58,493 nt of DNA. It comes from Planctomycetaceae bacterium. GTDB lineage: Bacteria > Planctomycetota > Planctomycetia > Pirellulales > Pirellulaceae. Made by a program: the position numbers and the translations under genes. Each line of letters starts with the position of its first letter. Within the stretch, counting starts at the first letter, position 1. The DNA lies in assembly GCA_002724245.1 (NCBI GenBank), contig PBOG01000213.1:1-58493 (forward strand), given 5' to 3'. The notes under the pieces are model-generated. The model was given only the letters and a program-made list of their open reading frames with translations, was not told the DNA's origin and ran no database searches. This document shows positions 1-9,822 of this stretch, piece by piece.

Positions 1-300
1 GCAAGGAGAGCAGAACAGGTCATCCATGTGAGATCGCCTGCCTGATGCAAATGTGGCATCAATACCTCGCGATCCCAAAGTTCTATCTTTGGGATCGCGC
101 TTCAGAATAGGCATCGTGTCTTCATCGGGTCAAGATTAAATATGGAGCCAGAACTGACTGGTCACACAGCAGTTACATCCGCTACTGAAATGTGTTTTCA
201 TCTTGAATCTAACGCTCGATTATGGGACCGTGTTCTGCGCAGTCGGTTGCGCCGACCCGGATTTGTCGGGAAACACTCTATGCCCCCAAAGCTGATCTCT
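1..300. other. Gap before the first gene, with a hairpin
   Basis: I see no supported gene here. An open frame runs from 142 into the glycosyltransferase, but its first 53 residues lack the family's features. The only clear structure is the perfect inverted repeat at 68-99, listed separately. Confidence 0.5.
68..99. repeat. Perfect 13-bp inverted repeat (hairpin)
   Basis: Positions 68-80 pair exactly with 87-99 around a 6-nt loop. The arm is CGCGATCCCAAAG. No run of T follows on either strand, so it is not a classical intrinsic terminator. It may end an upstream transcript in another way, or be a protein-binding palindrome or a dispersed repeat. No neighbour to the left is visible. Confidence 0.6.
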
Positions 301-1128
301 ATGACTCCCAAAATCACCGTTCTGATTCCCTGTCGAGACGAGGAACGCAACATACAATCCTGTATCGAAGCGGCTCGATTAGTTGCCGATGAAATTCTCG
401 TTGCCGACTCCGGGTCCATCGACCGCACTCTGGAAATAGTTAAGTGTCAGAAAGATGTTCGCCTCATCGAGCGCACGTTTGTCGGCTACGCAGACTTCAA
501 GAATTGGGCAATCCCGCAAGCAACACATCCCTGGGTCTTGATCGTCGATGCCGACGAGCGAGTCACTCTGTCCTTGGCTGAAGAGATCCGCGAAGTGCTT
601 GGATCAAGTCCTGAAGAAATTGATGCCTACTGGATCTATCGCCGCAATTTTTTCCTTGGGCACGAGATCAAGTTCTCGGGATGGAACACAGACGATGTGT
701 GCCGACTAATTCGACGTGACCGCTGTCGCTACGGCAAACGACTCGTTCATGAAGAAATCGATGTTGAGCCGAAGCGAACACGTTGGCTTCGTGAGCGTCT
801 GATTCACTACACCGTCCGCAACTATGACCATTACCTCGAAAAGCGAATCAAATACACTGAGCTCAGCGCCAAACACATCTGGGAAAATGGAAAACGCGCG
901 TCTTTCAGCAGTCTCTTTTTTCGTCCCCTGTTGAGGTTTGTCTATCTCTATGTGTTGCGCGGTGGCTTTCGTGACGGCCTGGCCGGTCTCCAGGTATGCA
1001 TGCTAACTGCCTTCTTCAATACATTTATTCGCCAGGGACGTCTCTGGGAAATGCAACATGGAGAAGATCTGCGCCATGAATCAGCCGAGACAAGCACCCT
1101 ACCTTCCGCGGATAGGAAAGCGGCTTAG
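301..1128 (+). CDS. Glycosyltransferase family 2 (WaaE/KdtX-like)
   Basis: A GT-A fold glycosyltransferase, probably adding a sugar to lipopolysaccharide core or another surface glycan at the inner face of the membrane. The chosen start gives the usual opening, a short strand and then LIPCRDEERNI. The nucleotide-binding stretch VADSGSIDRT and the metal-binding DADERV follow at the expected spacing. The second half (WNTDDVCRLIRRD, then VHEEI) matches the WaaE-like subfamily. The tail has a hydrophobic patch typical of membrane-associated members. In-frame ATGs also lie at 142 and 280. I prefer 301, though no strong ribosome site separates the choices. Nearby lpxK, the HldE homologue and gmd support an envelope role; the acceptor is unknown. 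Confidence 0.82.
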   Translation: MTPKITVLIPCRDEERNIQSCIEAARLVADEILVADSGSIDRTLEIVKCQKDVRLIERTFVGYADFKNWAIPQATHPWVLIVDADERVTLSLAEEIREVLGSSPEEIDAYWIYRRNFFLGHEIKFSGWNTDDVCRLIRRDRCRYGKRLVHEEIDVEPKRTRWLRERLIHYTVRNYDHYLEKRIKYTELSAKHIWENGKRASFSSLFFRPLLRFVYLYVLRGGFRDGLAGLQVCMLTAFFNTFIRQGRLWEMQHGEDLRHESAETSTLPSADRKAA

Positions 1129-1274
1129 TTCAGTCTGACACAACGAACTGGCTGTGGCGTATTGCTGATCAGACCCGACGTGTCACTCGGTGACCAGGTA
1201 ACGCAGTGCGGAGCGGATCTTCTGTCTGGCAGTTCGCACCCAAGCAATGCAACCTCGCACTTGGGGTGAACATA

Positions 1275-2567
1275 TTACACCAAAGTCGACACGGCACGCC
1301 CTAATCGGTCGAGCATTTCATCCGCGTCATCCAGGCTAGTCGCTGCACAAAATCCGTGATGACACGCCGCCCCACCGTAGTCATGAAAATAGACACCCTC
1401 TTCAATCGCAGCAGCGATAAACCGCAGCATCATCTCACGATCGTGGCCCAGGGTATCCTGGTAATTTCGTACTTCTTCACGAATCCCACAGTAAACACCA
1501 AACCGGGCGCCGAGCCCCTGAATCCGAATCGGCAAGCCCTGGCTTTCAAAGAGCTGCCGCAAGCCACCGTACAAGCGTTTAGCCACGGATTCGATGTGTG
1601 GGTAAAAATGGCTTTCTCGGTACGCACTCACGGCAGCTAATGCTGCGGCTATCACAACAGGGTGACCGTTGTAGGTACCGCTGTGTTGGCAGTCACCTTC
1701 GGGCATCAGTCGTTTCATCAATTCAGCACGACCGCCAAACACACTCAGCGGATAACCACCGCCAACCGCTTTTCCCAAAGTACATAAATCAGGAATGACC
1801 TCCAAATGCTGCTGCGCTCCTCCGGCACAAGTGCGAAATGCGCTCAACACCTCATCAAAGATCAATACCGTACCGTGTTGCGTCGTACGCTGGCGAAGAG
1901 TCTGCATAAATTCCGGAGTCGGCACGACACATCCGGCGTTGTAGTAGATCGGTTCACAGATGGCCGCTGCCAACTGGTCACCGAACCGCGCAAATGCTTC
2001 ATCGACAAGATCCGGACGGTTGTAGGGAATCTGAACGATGTGCTGTTCCAATCCTGGCACCATACCTGCCGACTGGGGCTGGAGTGTGGGATGAAATGCG
2101 CCTGGCTCACTCGAGCCAAGCATGACCTGATCATGGTAACCGTGAAAATTCCCCTCAAAACGAAGCAATAAATTGCGGTCGGTCACAGCGCGCGCCAAAC
2201 GTATGCAGTGCATGGTCGCCTCTGTGCCTGACCCCGTGAACCTCACTCGCTCCAGACAAGGAATCGTCGCACATAACAGTTCGGCCAACTCCGTGTGTAA
2301 TTCACTCTCGTAAGAACAAGCAGCTCCTGTTGCCAATACACCTTCAACTGCACGTTGGACACGCTCATCGCCATGGCCCAGTAACGTCGCCCCATGGCTA
2401 CAGCATAAATCCAAATACTCCCGCCCATCCAAATCCCAAACCCTGCACCCTTGAGCCCGATCGAACTTCATCGCGTGCCCCAACGCCTGATTCACGCGAG
2501 TCGAGGAGGATACACCGCCAGCCAAGGATTGGCTGGCCCGCATGAAATGTTCAGTAACTAATGACAT
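1275..2567 (-). CDS. Class III aminotransferase (glutamate-1-semialdehyde aminomutase-like)
   Basis: A PLP-dependent fold-type I enzyme of 430 residues, close to HemL in length and order of motifs. Visible are GSGTEA (112-117) for phosphate binding, FDEV (237-240) with the Asp that contacts the pyridine nitrogen, and the Schiff-base lysine K266 in LGKAVGGGYP. GGAG with good spacing precedes the ATG. It is the downstream gene of a pair, with a 27-bp gap after the dihydroorotate-dehydrogenase-like gene. True HemL is part of tetrapyrrole synthesis, but this pairing and the sugar-gene surroundings suggest a different amino acceptor. I am confident of the class, not of the substrate, so no symbol is given. 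Confidence 0.85.
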   Translation of the reverse strand: MSLVTEHFMRASQSLAGGVSSSTRVNQALGHAMKFDRAQGCRVWDLDGREYLDLCCSHGATLLGHGDERVQRAVEGVLATGAACSYESELHTELAELLCATIPCLERVRFTGSGTEATMHCIRLARAVTDRNLLLRFEGNFHGYHDQVMLGSSEPGAFHPTLQPQSAGMVPGLEQHIVQIPYNRPDLVDEAFARFGDQLAAAICEPIYYNAGCVVPTPEFMQTLRQRTTQHGTVLIFDEVLSAFRTCAGGAQQHLEVIPDLCTLGKAVGGGYPLSVFGGRAELMKRLMPEGDCQHSGTYNGHPVVIAAALAAVSAYRESHFYPHIESVAKRLYGGLRQLFESQGLPIRIQGLGARFGVYCGIREEVRNYQDTLGHDREMMLRFIAAAIEEGVYFHDYGGAACHHGFCAATSLDDADEMLDRLGRAVSTLV

Positions 2568-2594
2568 CGCCCTCTCCGTCTTTCTTGCTGAGTT

Positions 2595-3674
2595 CTAACT
2601 GATTTTTGTCGAACGCCACGTGTCATACGACATTGCACGGCGAAGCCTCAAGCCAATTGACGGGTCTGTCATGGCAGCCGTTGCTAGTTGTACCGCATGC
2701 GCTCCTGCGTCCATGTAGGCATTCACTTCCACGAGACTTCGCACTCCGCCGACTCCGATCAAGCGTACATTTTCCTCGCGTTGGGCAATCAACTGGCACA
2801 TCCAATGCGTTTGTTCGATCGATGCCGCCGAAATCGCCGCCCCACAAATGCCTCGTTTCTGACCGTCAAACAATAGCTGACGGTCCGTTTTCTGTACCGT
2901 CGTCGCGATACTGTTAGTCATTGCAATGGCATCCACATAAGGCGCAACTGCATCGAGCAAAGCGGCGCCAGCTACGCGTGTCCGTAGATGCCCCACCTTA
3001 ATGATGTACGGCACGTCACCGATTGCTTGTCGCACTGTCGACGCAACGTATCCAGCGGCCGCCGGCTCCTGATACAATTGACCGTCACAGGTCGAAACAT
3101 TGGGGCAAGAGAAATTCGTCTCGACGCAATCCGCGCCACTATCAACAGCCCACCGCGCACACAACGCGTAATCTTCAGCAACCTCCTTGATGGACCATCC
3201 AGGCTGTATCGTGGCAACCACAGATACCGAGAGAATCTTCCCTTCCGGAAGTTCATTGCGCGTTTGCTCTACATCCGCCCGCCATTCATCAGGGCTGCGC
3301 GACGGCATCCCGAATGAAACAGCCCAACTCCCCTGCATTACATCGCATGCTGATAAACGACTTTCCCCTCCCATCAAAGGCTGCACCACTTCAACTGGTT
3401 GCAGATTCGGCAAGTCATAACAGCCGTGAGAACGACTCCTTACAGTCTTGTAGGTGAGAACATCAAACCCGAGACTTGCGTAATAAAGACACCAGCCCCG
3501 GTTCAATAATGGGCCAGCAGGTACGCCCAGCGGAGAGTCAACGGATAATCCACAGTATTCCCAGGATCCCGCGACGTGCGGTACTTCGACAGAAGCTGGC
3601 TGGGGGAATCGCGCATAATTCCACGCGTAGCTTCGCCGCCAGTCATACCGTTGCCAGGATTGATTTCCAGGCAT
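2595..3674 (-). CDS. Dihydroorotate dehydrogenase-like FMN oxidoreductase
   Basis: A TIM-barrel flavoprotein of the DHOD/PreA superfamily. Counting from the upstream in-frame GTG at 3689, it shows VPAGPLLN (56-63), a flavin-contacting lysine in YKTVRS (K81), the active-site loop NFSCPN with Cys195, and K231 in IIKVGH. The GVGG loop for FMN phosphate lies near the end. There is no added ferredoxin domain as in full PreA, and no membrane anchor as in class 2 PyrD. The ATG at 3674 is chosen over the GTG. It leads a two-gene unit with the aminotransferase. It could be a class 1-type PyrD, but the partner suggests an unassigned substrate. The family is well supported; the reaction is not. Confidence 0.8.
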   Translation of the reverse strand: MPGNQSWQRYDWRRSYAWNYARFPQPASVEVPHVAGSWEYCGLSVDSPLGVPAGPLLNRGWCLYYASLGFDVLTYKTVRSRSHGCYDLPNLQPVEVVQPLMGGESRLSACDVMQGSWAVSFGMPSRSPDEWRADVEQTRNELPEGKILSVSVVATIQPGWSIKEVAEDYALCARWAVDSGADCVETNFSCPNVSTCDGQLYQEPAAAGYVASTVRQAIGDVPYIIKVGHLRTRVAGAALLDAVAPYVDAIAMTNSIATTVQKTDRQLLFDGQKRGICGAAISAASIEQTHWMCQLIAQREENVRLIGVGGVRSLVEVNAYMDAGAHAVQLATAAMTDPSIGLRLRRAMSYDTWRSTKIS

Positions 3675-4068
3675 GTGATCACTACCCACACAAAGACGCC
3701 ACCAGATGAGTTTGCTCTTTCAGTGTATCAATCTTGGCGGTCGGCCACACGGTCTCAAGAAACATCCCGCGCCATCGGGGAAATCACCTCACTCCGACCC
3801 CACTGACTCTGGAAACGGTTTCTCATTCGACGGCCGTTCTCCTGCGATGGTGGGCCGGTTCACGTTGACGCTTGACTCGGCGTGTGGTAATTTCCCGCGG
3901 CAATCTGCTGGAAAGGCCGTGGGACGGGTTACCGGGTGTCCCCACGACAAGGTCCGAGTAATAAAACGGAACCACTTTGTTCTGCAACTGGAGAAGCCTC
4001 TTCACTTCGAAGCTTGACTGTCGACTCAAGCATCGCTTGACCTCTATTCCCTGTCGGGCGTGGTCCGG
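3675..4068. other. Divergent intergenic region
   Basis: About 390 bases between the minus-strand flavoprotein gene and lpxK, so promoters for both should lie here. I see no convincing coding frame or hairpin. The open frames that cross it are antisense to, or overlap, the two neighbours. Confidence 0.4.
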
Positions 4069-5142
4069 ATGATCAATCCTACCGAGTTTCGCGAAGTCGT
4101 TAGTGGCCGCCAACAGGGATTGCGAGCTTCGCTCCTGCGTATCTTGTTGCAATGCCTGGAAGCTCCGTACGCGTTTCTGATCGCTTTGCGCAACATGAGT
4201 TATGACCATGGCCTCTGCAAAATCGAAACGGTCGACACACCGGTCATAAGTGTTGGCAATCTGACTCTGGGCGGTACTGGAAAAACACCCCTGGTACAAT
4301 GGCTTGCGCAATGGTTTCAAGACCGATCTTCTCGCGTTGCCCTGGTCAGTCGAGGCTACAAAGCGGCACCAGGAAGTCTGAATGACGAAGCGCGCGAATT
4401 GGCAGAAAAACTAGGCAGAATTCCACACATTCAAAATCGCAACCGTGTACAGGCCGCCCGCGAAGCTATCTGCGGCCATCAATCCCAGGTCATTCTGCTT
4501 GACGACGGTTTTCAACACCGCAGACTGGATCGCGACCTGGATATTGTGCTCATTGATGCCTTGGAACCCTATGGGTTTGATCACATCTTTCCACGAGGAA
4601 TGCTCAGAGAATCGCTGAGTTCTCTCTGCCGGGCTGACGCAATCGGACTCTCTAGAGCGGATGCGATCAGCGCACACCAGCGGACTACCATTCGCAACCG
4701 CATTCAAGCGCTCGCACCACATGCGGTCTGGTTTGAAACAGTCCATCAGCCGCGTCAGTTGCTCCGCCATCAAGCGCCGTCAAACAACTTGACGTGGTTA
4801 CGTAACCGCTCGGTTGCGGCTTTTTGCGGACTGGGAAATCCGTCCGGTTTTCAACACACGCTGGCTACCTGTGGCTGCCAGATCACGGCATTTCACGCCT
4901 TGCCCGACCACTACGCATACACAGAACAAAACCTACAGACACTCGCCACATCGTTAGCTCAGACACCAACGGTGGATGCCGTACTGTGTACCTGTAAAGA
5001 CCTGGTCAAAATCAACCGGTCGGAATTAGCTGGCATCCCGTTGTACGCCCTCGACATTGGCATGCAATTCGTTCACGGGCAAAACGACCTGGAAGCTTGC
5101 CTGCAACCGATCTTGAAGCTGCAACACTCTGCAGCAGCTTGA
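4069..5142 (+). CDS. lpxK: Tetraacyldisaccharide 4'-kinase
   Basis: LpxK phosphorylates the 4' position of the tetraacyl disaccharide-1-phosphate to give lipid IVA at the inner membrane. The family signature is clear: VGNLTLGGTGKTP holds the Walker A loop, followed by LVSRGY and the Walker B region LLDDGFQHRRL with its paired Asp residues. An N-terminal hydrophobic helix (APYAFLIALRN) fits the known membrane anchor. Length (357) is normal. An in-frame GTG lies three codons upstream of the ATG used. Its presence shows that this organism makes lipid A. It stands alone on its strand, about 190 bp before the hldE homologue. Confidence 0.93.
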   Translation: MINPTEFREVVSGRQQGLRASLLRILLQCLEAPYAFLIALRNMSYDHGLCKIETVDTPVISVGNLTLGGTGKTPLVQWLAQWFQDRSSRVALVSRGYKAAPGSLNDEARELAEKLGRIPHIQNRNRVQAAREAICGHQSQVILLDDGFQHRRLDRDLDIVLIDALEPYGFDHIFPRGMLRESLSSLCRADAIGLSRADAISAHQRTTIRNRIQALAPHAVWFETVHQPRQLLRHQAPSNNLTWLRNRSVAAFCGLGNPSGFQHTLATCGCQITAFHALPDHYAYTEQNLQTLATSLAQTPTVDAVLCTCKDLVKINRSELAGIPLYALDIGMQFVHGQNDLEACLQPILKLQHSAAA

Positions 5143-5330
5143 CGAGAGTTATGACCGCAGCTCCGCGCGGAAGTGCTAGCATCGCTCAGTGACCAACCAG
5201 AAGCGGCCCCGCGTCGGTGTACAAACCCTCTTTTGGCTGATTGCTCCTCCTTGAACCCGCGGTTTCTGTTATCGTCCGGGACGGCTTCGTAACCCATCAC
5301 TGCTTCCTCTGATTTGCCCCACCGGACCGC

Positions 5331-6983
5331 ATGAGATCGTCAAGGATGACGCCTCTTCATCAACCCGCGATACCTCTCTATCGCCCCACGACAGGGGTAT
5401 CGCGTGGGTACCTCACGAACCCACACTTAATCGTACTGGGAGACCTGTTTCTGGCCGAACATAGCTGCGGCTTGCGCTCAGAGGAGCAAGCCGCCCGCTT
5501 CGCAACAGGCACTCGACGCGATTATCGACTCGCTAGGGCCGTCCATATCTGTCAGATCATGCGAGACCTGGACGCCACAGTCTCCTGTGTTGGCGTGACG
5601 GGAAATGATGCGTCGGGGTGGGAATTACGTCGGCATTTGAATGCCTGTGGCATTTCCGATCGACTGGTAACGATGGACGCAAAGCATGCCACCAGCTTCA
5701 GACCAAACACGCACATACTGCAACGAACATCAGCTGTCACTCCAGTCCCAATCGACGATCAAGAAACGATTGGGCCCCTGACACCTGCACTCCAGACTCA
5801 GCTTCGCGAAATACTGCTAGCCAACATCGGCGCACACGACGCTCTCGTTATCACCGAAGACAGCTCCGATCTCTACCAGGACCGCTTGATCCGTGACGTA
5901 TTTGCAAAAGCACAACAACACGACACCCCCGTGATAATTGCAGCCCATGGCAATCACAGCCTCGGACGCTATCGGAAAGCGGCCCTCGTGCAACTCAACC
6001 GATACGGCGCCGAGCTGACAACGGGTAAACCAATCAATACGCCGCAGGATGCACTACGTGTCGGTACACAGATTTGCCAGAGACATCATTTGGCAAAGGT
6101 CATCATCACATTCGACCATAAGACTCTAGTTATGACCGACGCAGAGGGGAATGGACACGCTCTCTCCACACCATCTGCTAACGCAACAGACCTCACTGAA
6201 ATAGACGCCAAAGTACTTGCGGTCATGGGCATTAGTCTGGCACATCACGCAGATGCCGGCTGCGATGTTCAATTAACTAATCTCAGAATCGGTCTGGAAG
6301 CAACCTGCCTGAGGCCTTCCCGTATTACCAGCACCACCTCGCGTCAGCAACCAGTGACCTGCGTCACCAGGCACCATCCCAAGATTCTGACGCTCCCCGA
6401 GCTCATCCAGAAATTAGATCAACGTCGACAGAATGGCCAAAAAATAGTCTTTACGAACGGCTGCTTCGATTTACTCCACGCAGGCCATATTGCCTGTCTT
6501 ACCGAAGCCGCATCACTGGGGGATGTGCTGATCGTCGGAATGAACGGCGACACCAGCGTCCGCCAACTGAAAGGGCCACATCGCCCACATATTCCAGAAG
6601 GTGATCGAGCCGCAGTACTCGCGGCACAGGAAAGCGTGGACTACGTCACGATTTTTGATGAAAACACACCTCTGCATATTATTTCTGCTTTGCGTCCCGA
6701 CGTCCTCGTCAAAGGTGGCACCTACGCTATTGAGGAAATTGTAGGAAAAGAAGCAGTCGAGTCTTATGGTGGCAAGGTCGCTATTACCGGGACTGTTGAT
6801 GGCATATCAACAACGCGAATTCTGGAGAGCATGCAGCGTACGGAACCGGAATCCGTCGGAAATGTTCACGACCTCGGCGGTGTCAACCAATCCGGCATAA
6901 TCGGGCCCGTTGTCATGAACCGACAACGTGAACGTGCGCCGACCTGCTGTGAGGCGCTTGTGAAACTGGCTGCCCACGAGTGA
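5331..6983 (+). CDS. hldE: HldE/RfaE homologue: degenerate sugar kinase fused to heptose-1-P adenylyltransferase
   Basis: HldE makes ADP-heptose for LPS core. Its N-terminal ribokinase domain phosphorylates heptose-7-phosphate and its C-terminal domain adenylylates heptose-1-phosphate. Here the C-terminal half (about 360-525) is intact, with FTNGCFDLLHAGH, VGMNGDTS, LRPDVLVKGG and the ISTT end motif. The N-terminal half keeps the fold outline (GDLFL, GVTGNDASG) but lacks catalytic motifs. The substrate Asp after GD is Ala, the GGAANVA segment is absent, and DVTGAGDT has become DLTEIDAK, so the catalytic base is missing. Adenylyltransferase activity is likely; kinase activity probably is not. 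The start at 5331 is the first ATG; one at 5346 is also possible. Confidence 0.85.
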   Translation: MRSSRMTPLHQPAIPLYRPTTGVSRGYLTNPHLIVLGDLFLAEHSCGLRSEEQAARFATGTRRDYRLARAVHICQIMRDLDATVSCVGVTGNDASGWELRRHLNACGISDRLVTMDAKHATSFRPNTHILQRTSAVTPVPIDDQETIGPLTPALQTQLREILLANIGAHDALVITEDSSDLYQDRLIRDVFAKAQQHDTPVIIAAHGNHSLGRYRKAALVQLNRYGAELTTGKPINTPQDALRVGTQICQRHHLAKVIITFDHKTLVMTDAEGNGHALSTPSANATDLTEIDAKVLAVMGISLAHHADAGCDVQLTNLRIGLEATCLRPSRITSTTSRQQPVTCVTRHHPKILTLPELIQKLDQRRQNGQKIVFTNGCFDLLHAGHIACLTEAASLGDVLIVGMNGDTSVRQLKGPHRPHIPEGDRAAVLAAQESVDYVTIFDENTPLHIISALRPDVLVKGGTYAIEEIVGKEAVESYGGKVAITGTVDGISTTRILESMQRTEPESVGNVHDLGGVNQSGIIGPVVMNRQRERAPTCCEALVKLAAHE

Positions 6984-7055
6984 CTCACAGCGTTCCACGC
7001 AACAGCAAGCGACAGCAGCTGCTTTCGTTTCTCGCAGCTCTGCCATCCACAAAGG

Positions 7056-8054
7056 TCACGCAGCGACTCTTGTCCTGGATGGCCCGACCCCGTCAGATCT
7101 CAATTGCTCAAGATCCGCATCGACCATCATATGGACTAGGTCTTCGAATGTGTGATCCGGATGCCAATTCAATTCTACGTGCGCTTTTTGTGGATCTGAA
7201 AGCAACAAGTTGACTTCAGCAGGCCTGTAGAAACGCGGATCCACGACAACATATTCTCGCCAGTCAAGCCCGACCCGCGCAAAGGCTGCCTCAGCAAACG
7301 CTGCCACAGTCTGCGTTCTCCCTGTACCAATCACATAATCAGCGGGCACTTCTTGCTGGAGCATCAGCCACATCGCGCGAACATAATCTCCGGCAAATCC
7401 CCAATCACGCTGAGCCTCAAGGTTTCCCAACCGCAACTCCTTATCCAGTCCCATCTTGATTCGAGCAGCGGATCGCGAGATCTTGCGTGTTACAAAGTCG
7501 ACTCCACGTCGAGGCGACTCGTGGTTAAAAAGAATGCCTGAGCACGCGAAAAGGTCATAACTTTCGCGATAGTTAACCGTAATCCAATGTCCGTACAACT
7601 TCGCGACTGCATAGGGGCTACGCGGATAGAAGGGTGTGCTTTCTGACTGCGGTGTTTCGACAACCTTGCCGAACATCTCACTGGACGATGCCTGGTAGAA
7701 ACGTATGCTCGGATTGACTTGGCGAATCGCCTCCAAAGCCCGCAACACCCCTAAACCGGTAATTTCCGCAGTGAGTGTCGGCTGCTCCCAGCTCACCGGA
7801 ACAAAACTCATCGCGGCCAAATTGTAATATTCATCCGGGTCGGCTTTTTCAATCACGCGTCGCAGCGAGTTGGCATCCAGTAAATCCGCACCATGGAGTG
7901 TGATGCGATCCTGTAAATGAGCGATGCGGTCGTGCGAGCCAGTACTGGTATGACGTACGATTCCATGTACCTGGTAATCGTTCTGCAAAAGCCACTCCGC
8001 CAGGTAAGATCCATCCTGGCCTGTGATACCGGTAATCAGCGCGCACTTGGTCAT
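7056..8054 (-). CDS. gmd: GDP-mannose 4,6-dehydratase
   Basis: Converts GDP-D-mannose to GDP-4-keto-6-deoxymannose, the precursor of GDP-fucose, rhamnose or perosamine for surface glycans. It is an extended short-chain dehydrogenase with the NADP loop GITGQDGS (9-16), the SSSEMFG active-site segment (123-129) and the YxxxK pair Y148/K152 in SPYAVAK. It also has the family hallmark FNHESPRRG. The ATG at 8054 is chosen because GGGTGAAAGA lies just before it; the longer frame to 8099 adds 15 residues unlike the family. No GDP-fucose synthase follows, so the final sugar is unknown. It converges on the hldE homologue. Confidence 0.94.
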   Translation of the reverse strand: MTKCALITGITGQDGSYLAEWLLQNDYQVHGIVRHTSTGSHDRIAHLQDRITLHGADLLDANSLRRVIEKADPDEYYNLAAMSFVPVSWEQPTLTAEITGLGVLRALEAIRQVNPSIRFYQASSSEMFGKVVETPQSESTPFYPRSPYAVAKLYGHWITVNYRESYDLFACSGILFNHESPRRGVDFVTRKISRSAARIKMGLDKELRLGNLEAQRDWGFAGDYVRAMWLMLQQEVPADYVIGTGRTQTVAAFAEAAFARVGLDWREYVVVDPRFYRPAEVNLLLSDPQKAHVELNWHPDHTFEDLVHMMVDADLEQLRSDGVGPSRTRVAA

Positions 8055-8629
8055 TCTTTCACCCGTGAATTTCCATCCATAGTGATCAATAATCGCCAAT
8101 CGTGGCAGTCGGCGAATCTGTTTCCTGAATCCTCAGACCGCCCCGTCACAGGAGATTGGCTTGCCAGGGCTTCTCATCGAAACCAGTACAAATCGTTGGC
8201 TGGCGTCTTGACGCTAGTTGCAGACAAGATCCCTGCGTCGCCCATCAAATAACCTGATAACCGATGCCACCAGGGTTCGCAGCGGAGTCTACCAGAAACA
8301 TGCTAGCCAGATAACACGAATCTCACCGAGATTCAGGCACACCCGACAGCTACGTCAGGGCGTTCGCGAGAATCCACAGGTCGCACGCCCAGCAGCAAAA
8401 TAGGCGCGTTCACCTCCCTGCAGACCAGTCGTAAATTTTATCCCAAGCACGTATCTTGCTGGATCGACTTCGATGCTCCACACTGTGAATCTGGATACTG
8501 TGGGTGCAGCTGTCCCCGTTTGACCGGACCTGTCCTGGCCTCGGGGACAACGGACGCGCTGCTATGTGAATCCGGCTAATCGCTCGGCGCTGTCGCCGGC
8601 CCCTTCCTTCTGACTTTCCGAGAAATCCT
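8055..8629. other. Divergent intergenic region, 575 bp
   Basis: Lies between gmd (minus) and the M19 peptidase (plus). It should hold both promoters. No supported gene, RNA or strong hairpin was seen; short open frames here have no recognisable features. Confidence 0.4.
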
Positions 8630-9703
8630 ATGTTGATTTTTGATGCACATCTCGACTTATCCATGAATGCGGTCGAATGGAATCGCGATTTGACGCAGAC
8701 GCTGGACGAAGTGCGGAGCCGCGAAGCGGGAATGACCGATAAGCCAGACCGCGGATCGGGAGTCCTCACCTTCGACGAAATGAGAAAAGCGGAAGTTGGC
8801 CTCTGCGTCGCAACGCAAATCGGACGTTATGTGGGTAAAGAAAATCCGCTCCCCGGTTGGAACAGCCCAGAAATTGCCTGGTCCATCACCCAGGCGCAAC
8901 TGACCTGGTACCGTGAAATGGAGCGTCTCGGCGAACTTGTACAAATCGTTGACCGTGCTTCACTCAATCAACAACTTGAGTTGTGGCAGGGCTCGCCGCC
9001 AGCAGACGCTCCGATTGGATACATTCTCAGCCTGGAAGGCGCTGACTCAATTCTGACCCCCCACCACCTCGAAACAGCATACGGATATGGACTGCGGGCC
9101 TTAGGACCCGCGCACTATGGAGCCGGCCGTTATTCACCTGGAACTGGTGCGGAAGGTGGCCTCAGTTCTTTGGGACGTGACCTGCTCAAACAAATGATGG
9201 AACTCGGGATCATATTGGATGTGACACACTTGACTGACGAAGCGTTCTGGGAGGCTCTGGAACTGTTCGATGGACCCGTCTGGGCCAGCCACAACAATTG
9301 TCGCGCGTTGGTACCACATCAACGTCAATTCAGTGACGAGCAAATCAAGGCGTTACTCGAACGCGATGCTGTAATTGGCATGGCGTTTGACGCCTGGATG
9401 ATGCACGAAGGATGGGTACGAGGTGTGACAACGCCGCAAACCTCAGGCGTCAATCTGGAACGCATCGTTTTGCACATCGACCATATCTGCCAATTGGCCG
9501 GCAACGCAGACCATGTTGGAATTGGTACCGACCTGGATGGTGGCTACGGTACCGAGCAGGCCCCCTACGACCTCGATCGTTATTCGAAACTCCAATCGTT
9601 GGTTGGAATCCTGGAAACACGAGGGTACGGCGAAGAGGCAATACGCGGTATCATGCACGGAAACTGGATCCGAAGGCTCAACCAGATTTGGAGCGATCAT
9701 TGA
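8630..9703 (+). CDS. Peptidase M19 (membrane/renal dipeptidase family)
   Basis: A zinc dipeptidase of the amidohydrolase fold that cleaves dipeptides, including some with D-residues. Zinc ligands can be placed: the HxD pair at H7/D9 in FDAHLD, the bridging Glu in LSLEGADS, His in DVTHLTDEAF and His in WASHNN. GIGTDLDGG near the end is typical. There is no signal peptide, so it is likely cytoplasmic, unlike the mammalian enzyme. Length (357) is usual for bacterial members. The start is the ATG that leads directly into the metal motif. The FAH-family gene follows after 119 bp on the same strand. The exact substrate cannot be told. Confidence 0.9.
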   Translation: MLIFDAHLDLSMNAVEWNRDLTQTLDEVRSREAGMTDKPDRGSGVLTFDEMRKAEVGLCVATQIGRYVGKENPLPGWNSPEIAWSITQAQLTWYREMERLGELVQIVDRASLNQQLELWQGSPPADAPIGYILSLEGADSILTPHHLETAYGYGLRALGPAHYGAGRYSPGTGAEGGLSSLGRDLLKQMMELGIILDVTHLTDEAFWEALELFDGPVWASHNNCRALVPHQRQFSDEQIKALLERDAVIGMAFDAWMMHEGWVRGVTTPQTSGVNLERIVLHIDHICQLAGNADHVGIGTDLDGGYGTEQAPYDLDRYSKLQSLVGILETRGYGEEAIRGIMHGNWIRRLNQIWSDH

Positions 9704-9822
9704 GTTCAGGGCCACATTTCCAGACGTAGTTGTTGACAACAGACAGAAATGGCAGAGCGACCTCGTCAAGCACAGGTACTCATCGCACTTTATAGTAAAC
9801 CGCAGCCACGGAATAACCACCC

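Noticed and set aside
3823-4320. Minus-strand open frame of 165 codons
   Set aside because: It runs antisense into lpxK and shows no domain.
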